DNA of 64,000 nt from the NCBI RefSeq assembly GCF_003231275.1, contig NZ_QKVL01000011.1:1-64000 (forward strand), in the 5' to 3' direction. This DNA comes from Pseudomonas huaxiensis. GTDB taxonomy: Bacteria > Pseudomonadota > Gammaproteobacteria > Pseudomonadales > Pseudomonadaceae. Below, in pieces: positions 62,665 to 64,000 of this stretch (within the stretch, counting starts at the first letter, position 1; each line of letters begins with the position of its first letter). A program made the translations under genes and the position numbers. Below the pieces are notes generated by a model. The model was given only the letters and a program-made list of their open reading frames with translations. It had not been told where the DNA came from and did not search any database.

Positions 62665-63714
62665 ATGCAAGTCATCGCCTACGGCGCCCATGCCAGCGAC
62701 AAACCACTGGAACCGCTGACCATCACCCGTCGCGAGCCCGGTGCCCACGACGTGCAGATCGACATCGCCTTCTGCGGCATCTGCCACTCCGATCTGCATC
62801 AGGTCCGCTCCGAATGGGAAGGCACCCAGTACCCGTGCGTACCCGGCCATGAAATCGTCGGTCGCGTGACCCACGTCGGCGCCCACGTCAGCGGCTTCAA
62901 GCCCGGCGATCTGGTCGGCATTGGCTGCATCGTCGACAGTTGCAAGCACTGCGCTGACTGCGATGACGGCCTGGAAAACTACTGCGACGGCATGATCGGC
63001 ACCTACAATTTCCCGACCCCGGACGCGCCCGGCTGGACCCTCGGCGGCTACTCGCAGCAGATCGTCGTCCACGAACGCTACGTCCTGCGCATCACCCACC
63101 CGGAAGAACAGCTTGCGGCCGTCGCCCCACTGCTCTGCGCCGGCATCACTACCTACTCACCGCTACGCACCTGGGGTGCGGGGCCTGGCAAGAAGGTCGG
63201 CGTGGTCGGCATCGGCGGGCTCGGCCATATGGGCATCAAACTGGCCCATGCCATGGGCGCTCACGTAGTGGCCTTCACCACCTCCGAATCGAAACGCGAA
63301 GCGGCCTTCGAACTGGGCGCGGACGAAGTGGTGGTGTCGCGCAACGCCGCGGAAATGGCAGCGCATGGCAAGTCCTTCGACCTGATCCTCAACACTGTCG
63401 CCGCGCCCCATGACCTGGATGCCTTCCTCGTGCTGCTCAAGCGCGACGGCACTCTGGCCTTGGTCGGCGCCCCGGCCACCAGCCACCCGTCCCCGAATGT
63501 GTTCAACCTGATCATGAAACGCCGTGCCATCGCCGGTTCGATGATCGGCGGCATCCCGGAAACCCAGGAAATGCTCGATTTCTGCGCTGCACACAAGATC
63601 GTCGCCGACATCGAACTGGTCCGCGCGGACCAAATCAACGACAGCTACGAGCGGATGCTCAACGGCGATGTGAAATACCGGTTCGTGATTGATAACGCCA
63701 CGCTGGCGGGTTGA
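62665..63714 (+). CDS. zinc-dependent alcohol dehydrogenase (YahK/CAD-type)
   Basis: A 349-residue NADPH-dependent aldehyde/alcohol dehydrogenase. The catalytic zinc site is CGICHSDLHQVRSEW near residue 36 and PGHEIVG near 63, the structural zinc site DSCKHCADCDDGLENYC near 92-108, and the Rossmann motif VGIGGLGHMGIKLAHAMG near 182-199. The form matches YahK-like broad-range aldehyde reductases. AGGAG nine bases before ATG 62665. Physiological substrate not known. Confidence 0.93.
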   Translation: MQVIAYGAHASDKPLEPLTITRREPGAHDVQIDIAFCGICHSDLHQVRSEWEGTQYPCVPGHEIVGRVTHVGAHVSGFKPGDLVGIGCIVDSCKHCADCDDGLENYCDGMIGTYNFPTPDAPGWTLGGYSQQIVVHERYVLRITHPEEQLAAVAPLLCAGITTYSPLRTWGAGPGKKVGVVGIGGLGHMGIKLAHAMGAHVVAFTTSESKREAAFELGADEVVVSRNAAEMAAHGKSFDLILNTVAAPHDLDAFLVLLKRDGTLALVGAPATSHPSPNVFNLIMKRRAIAGSMIGGIPETQEMLDFCAAHKIVADIELVRADQINDSYERMLNGDVKYRFVIDNATLAG

Positions 63715-64000
63715 TGCCCAAGGTGACCGCTACGCAGAGAATCTGAAAAAAGGGCGTTTGCATCCGTCTATCGGAAAACCACAGACCACGACGCAAGCCC
63801 GACGAGCGGTCACCACCACCCAAACATCAGGGAAAACGTTTGCTCTGCACATCAGGATCACGCGGAATGTGACAACCATCAAGGAACAGGGAAAACAACC
63901 GGGAATTATTCCCGTTCACGCTGTCCATTGCTGCTATGGTTAGTCACTGGCCCCAAAGGCCCAGATTCGGGACGTCATTCAGGGTTATCGGCAGCACGAT
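63715..64000 (+). promoter_or_regulatory. right-end intergenic region with a palindrome
   Basis: No gene is supported in the last 286 bases. A perfect palindrome CGGGAAT-T-ATTCCCG (63900-63914) precedes a TATGGT-like -10 near 63935-63940. It is a candidate operator and promoter for a gene beyond the window. Confidence 0.35.

Overview
The window is GC-rich, densely coded DNA that looks like a Pseudomonas of the fluorescens group. The support is the two families of inverted REP repeats (core GTAGGAGCGAGCTTGCTCGC and core TGGGAGCTGGCTTGCCAGCG), an OprD-family porin, and gene pairs typical of the genus such as 3-mercaptopropionate dioxygenase plus a multidomain rhodanese. No rRNA, tRNA, CRISPR array, complete insertion sequence or prophage was seen. 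The species assignment is an inference from these signatures.

Region 1 (1-16.9 kb) is an aromatic catabolism module. A leftward operon encodes a three-part Rieske ring-hydroxylating dioxygenase (alpha, beta, ferredoxin), a cis-dihydrodiol dehydrogenase-like SDR, a two-subunit LigAB/CarB-type extradiol dioxygenase, a meta-cleavage hydrolase, a hydratase, an acylating acetaldehyde dehydrogenase (cut by the window edge), a feruloyl-CoA-synthase-like ligase and a nitronate-monooxygenase-like protein. A divergent TetR regulator is followed by a branched-chain-type ABC importer (with a LivM-LivG fusion), its binding protein and an OprD-type porin. One palindromic sequence (ATACACAT-N4-ATGTGTAT and partial copies) lies just downstream of both promoters, so the TetR protein probably controls import and catabolism together.

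Region 2 (16.9-24.9 kb) is sulfur-linked: an LLM flavin monooxygenase in line with a tripartite tricarboxylate transporter (TctBAC), and divergent from it a 3-mercaptopropionate dioxygenase and a rhodanese. An AT-rich control region with long inverted repeats separates them. A LysE exporter and its divergent Lrp/AsnC regulator follow.

Region 3 (24.9-33.9 kb) is a patchwork of small orphan genes (HIT protein, lipoproteins, cupin, two GNATs, YaaW-like protein, DUF3224-like protein, and an AT-rich pair made of a lipoprotein and a 110-residue protein). The genes are bracketed by a GGGGAC...GTCCCC repeat family, by a duplicated gene end and by a 110-bp hairpin. It reads as an accessory hotspot.

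Region 4 (33.9-38 kb) holds an 8-oxoguanine deaminase with an NCS2 purine permease, then an aldo/keto reductase.

Region 5 (38-61.8 kb) is the most striking part, an organosulfur uptake and desulfurisation island. It holds two SsuA-type binding proteins, two DszC/SfnB-like flavoproteins, two LLM (DszA/SsuD-type) monooxygenases, two proteins resembling the cytoplasmic desulfinase DszB (one with the catalytic Cys at position 27, one with Ser instead), a TonB receptor, a complete peptide-type ABC importer and an asymmetric heterodimeric ABC exporter. Its core is driven by two divergent sigma-54-type promoters sharing three evenly spaced TGCTG-N6-CARCA sites, plus a third sigma-54 promoter with the same site type. 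This suggests SfnR-like control of a 4S-like pathway for an unknown substrate. The window closes with a PhnB-like VOC protein and a zinc alcohol dehydrogenase.
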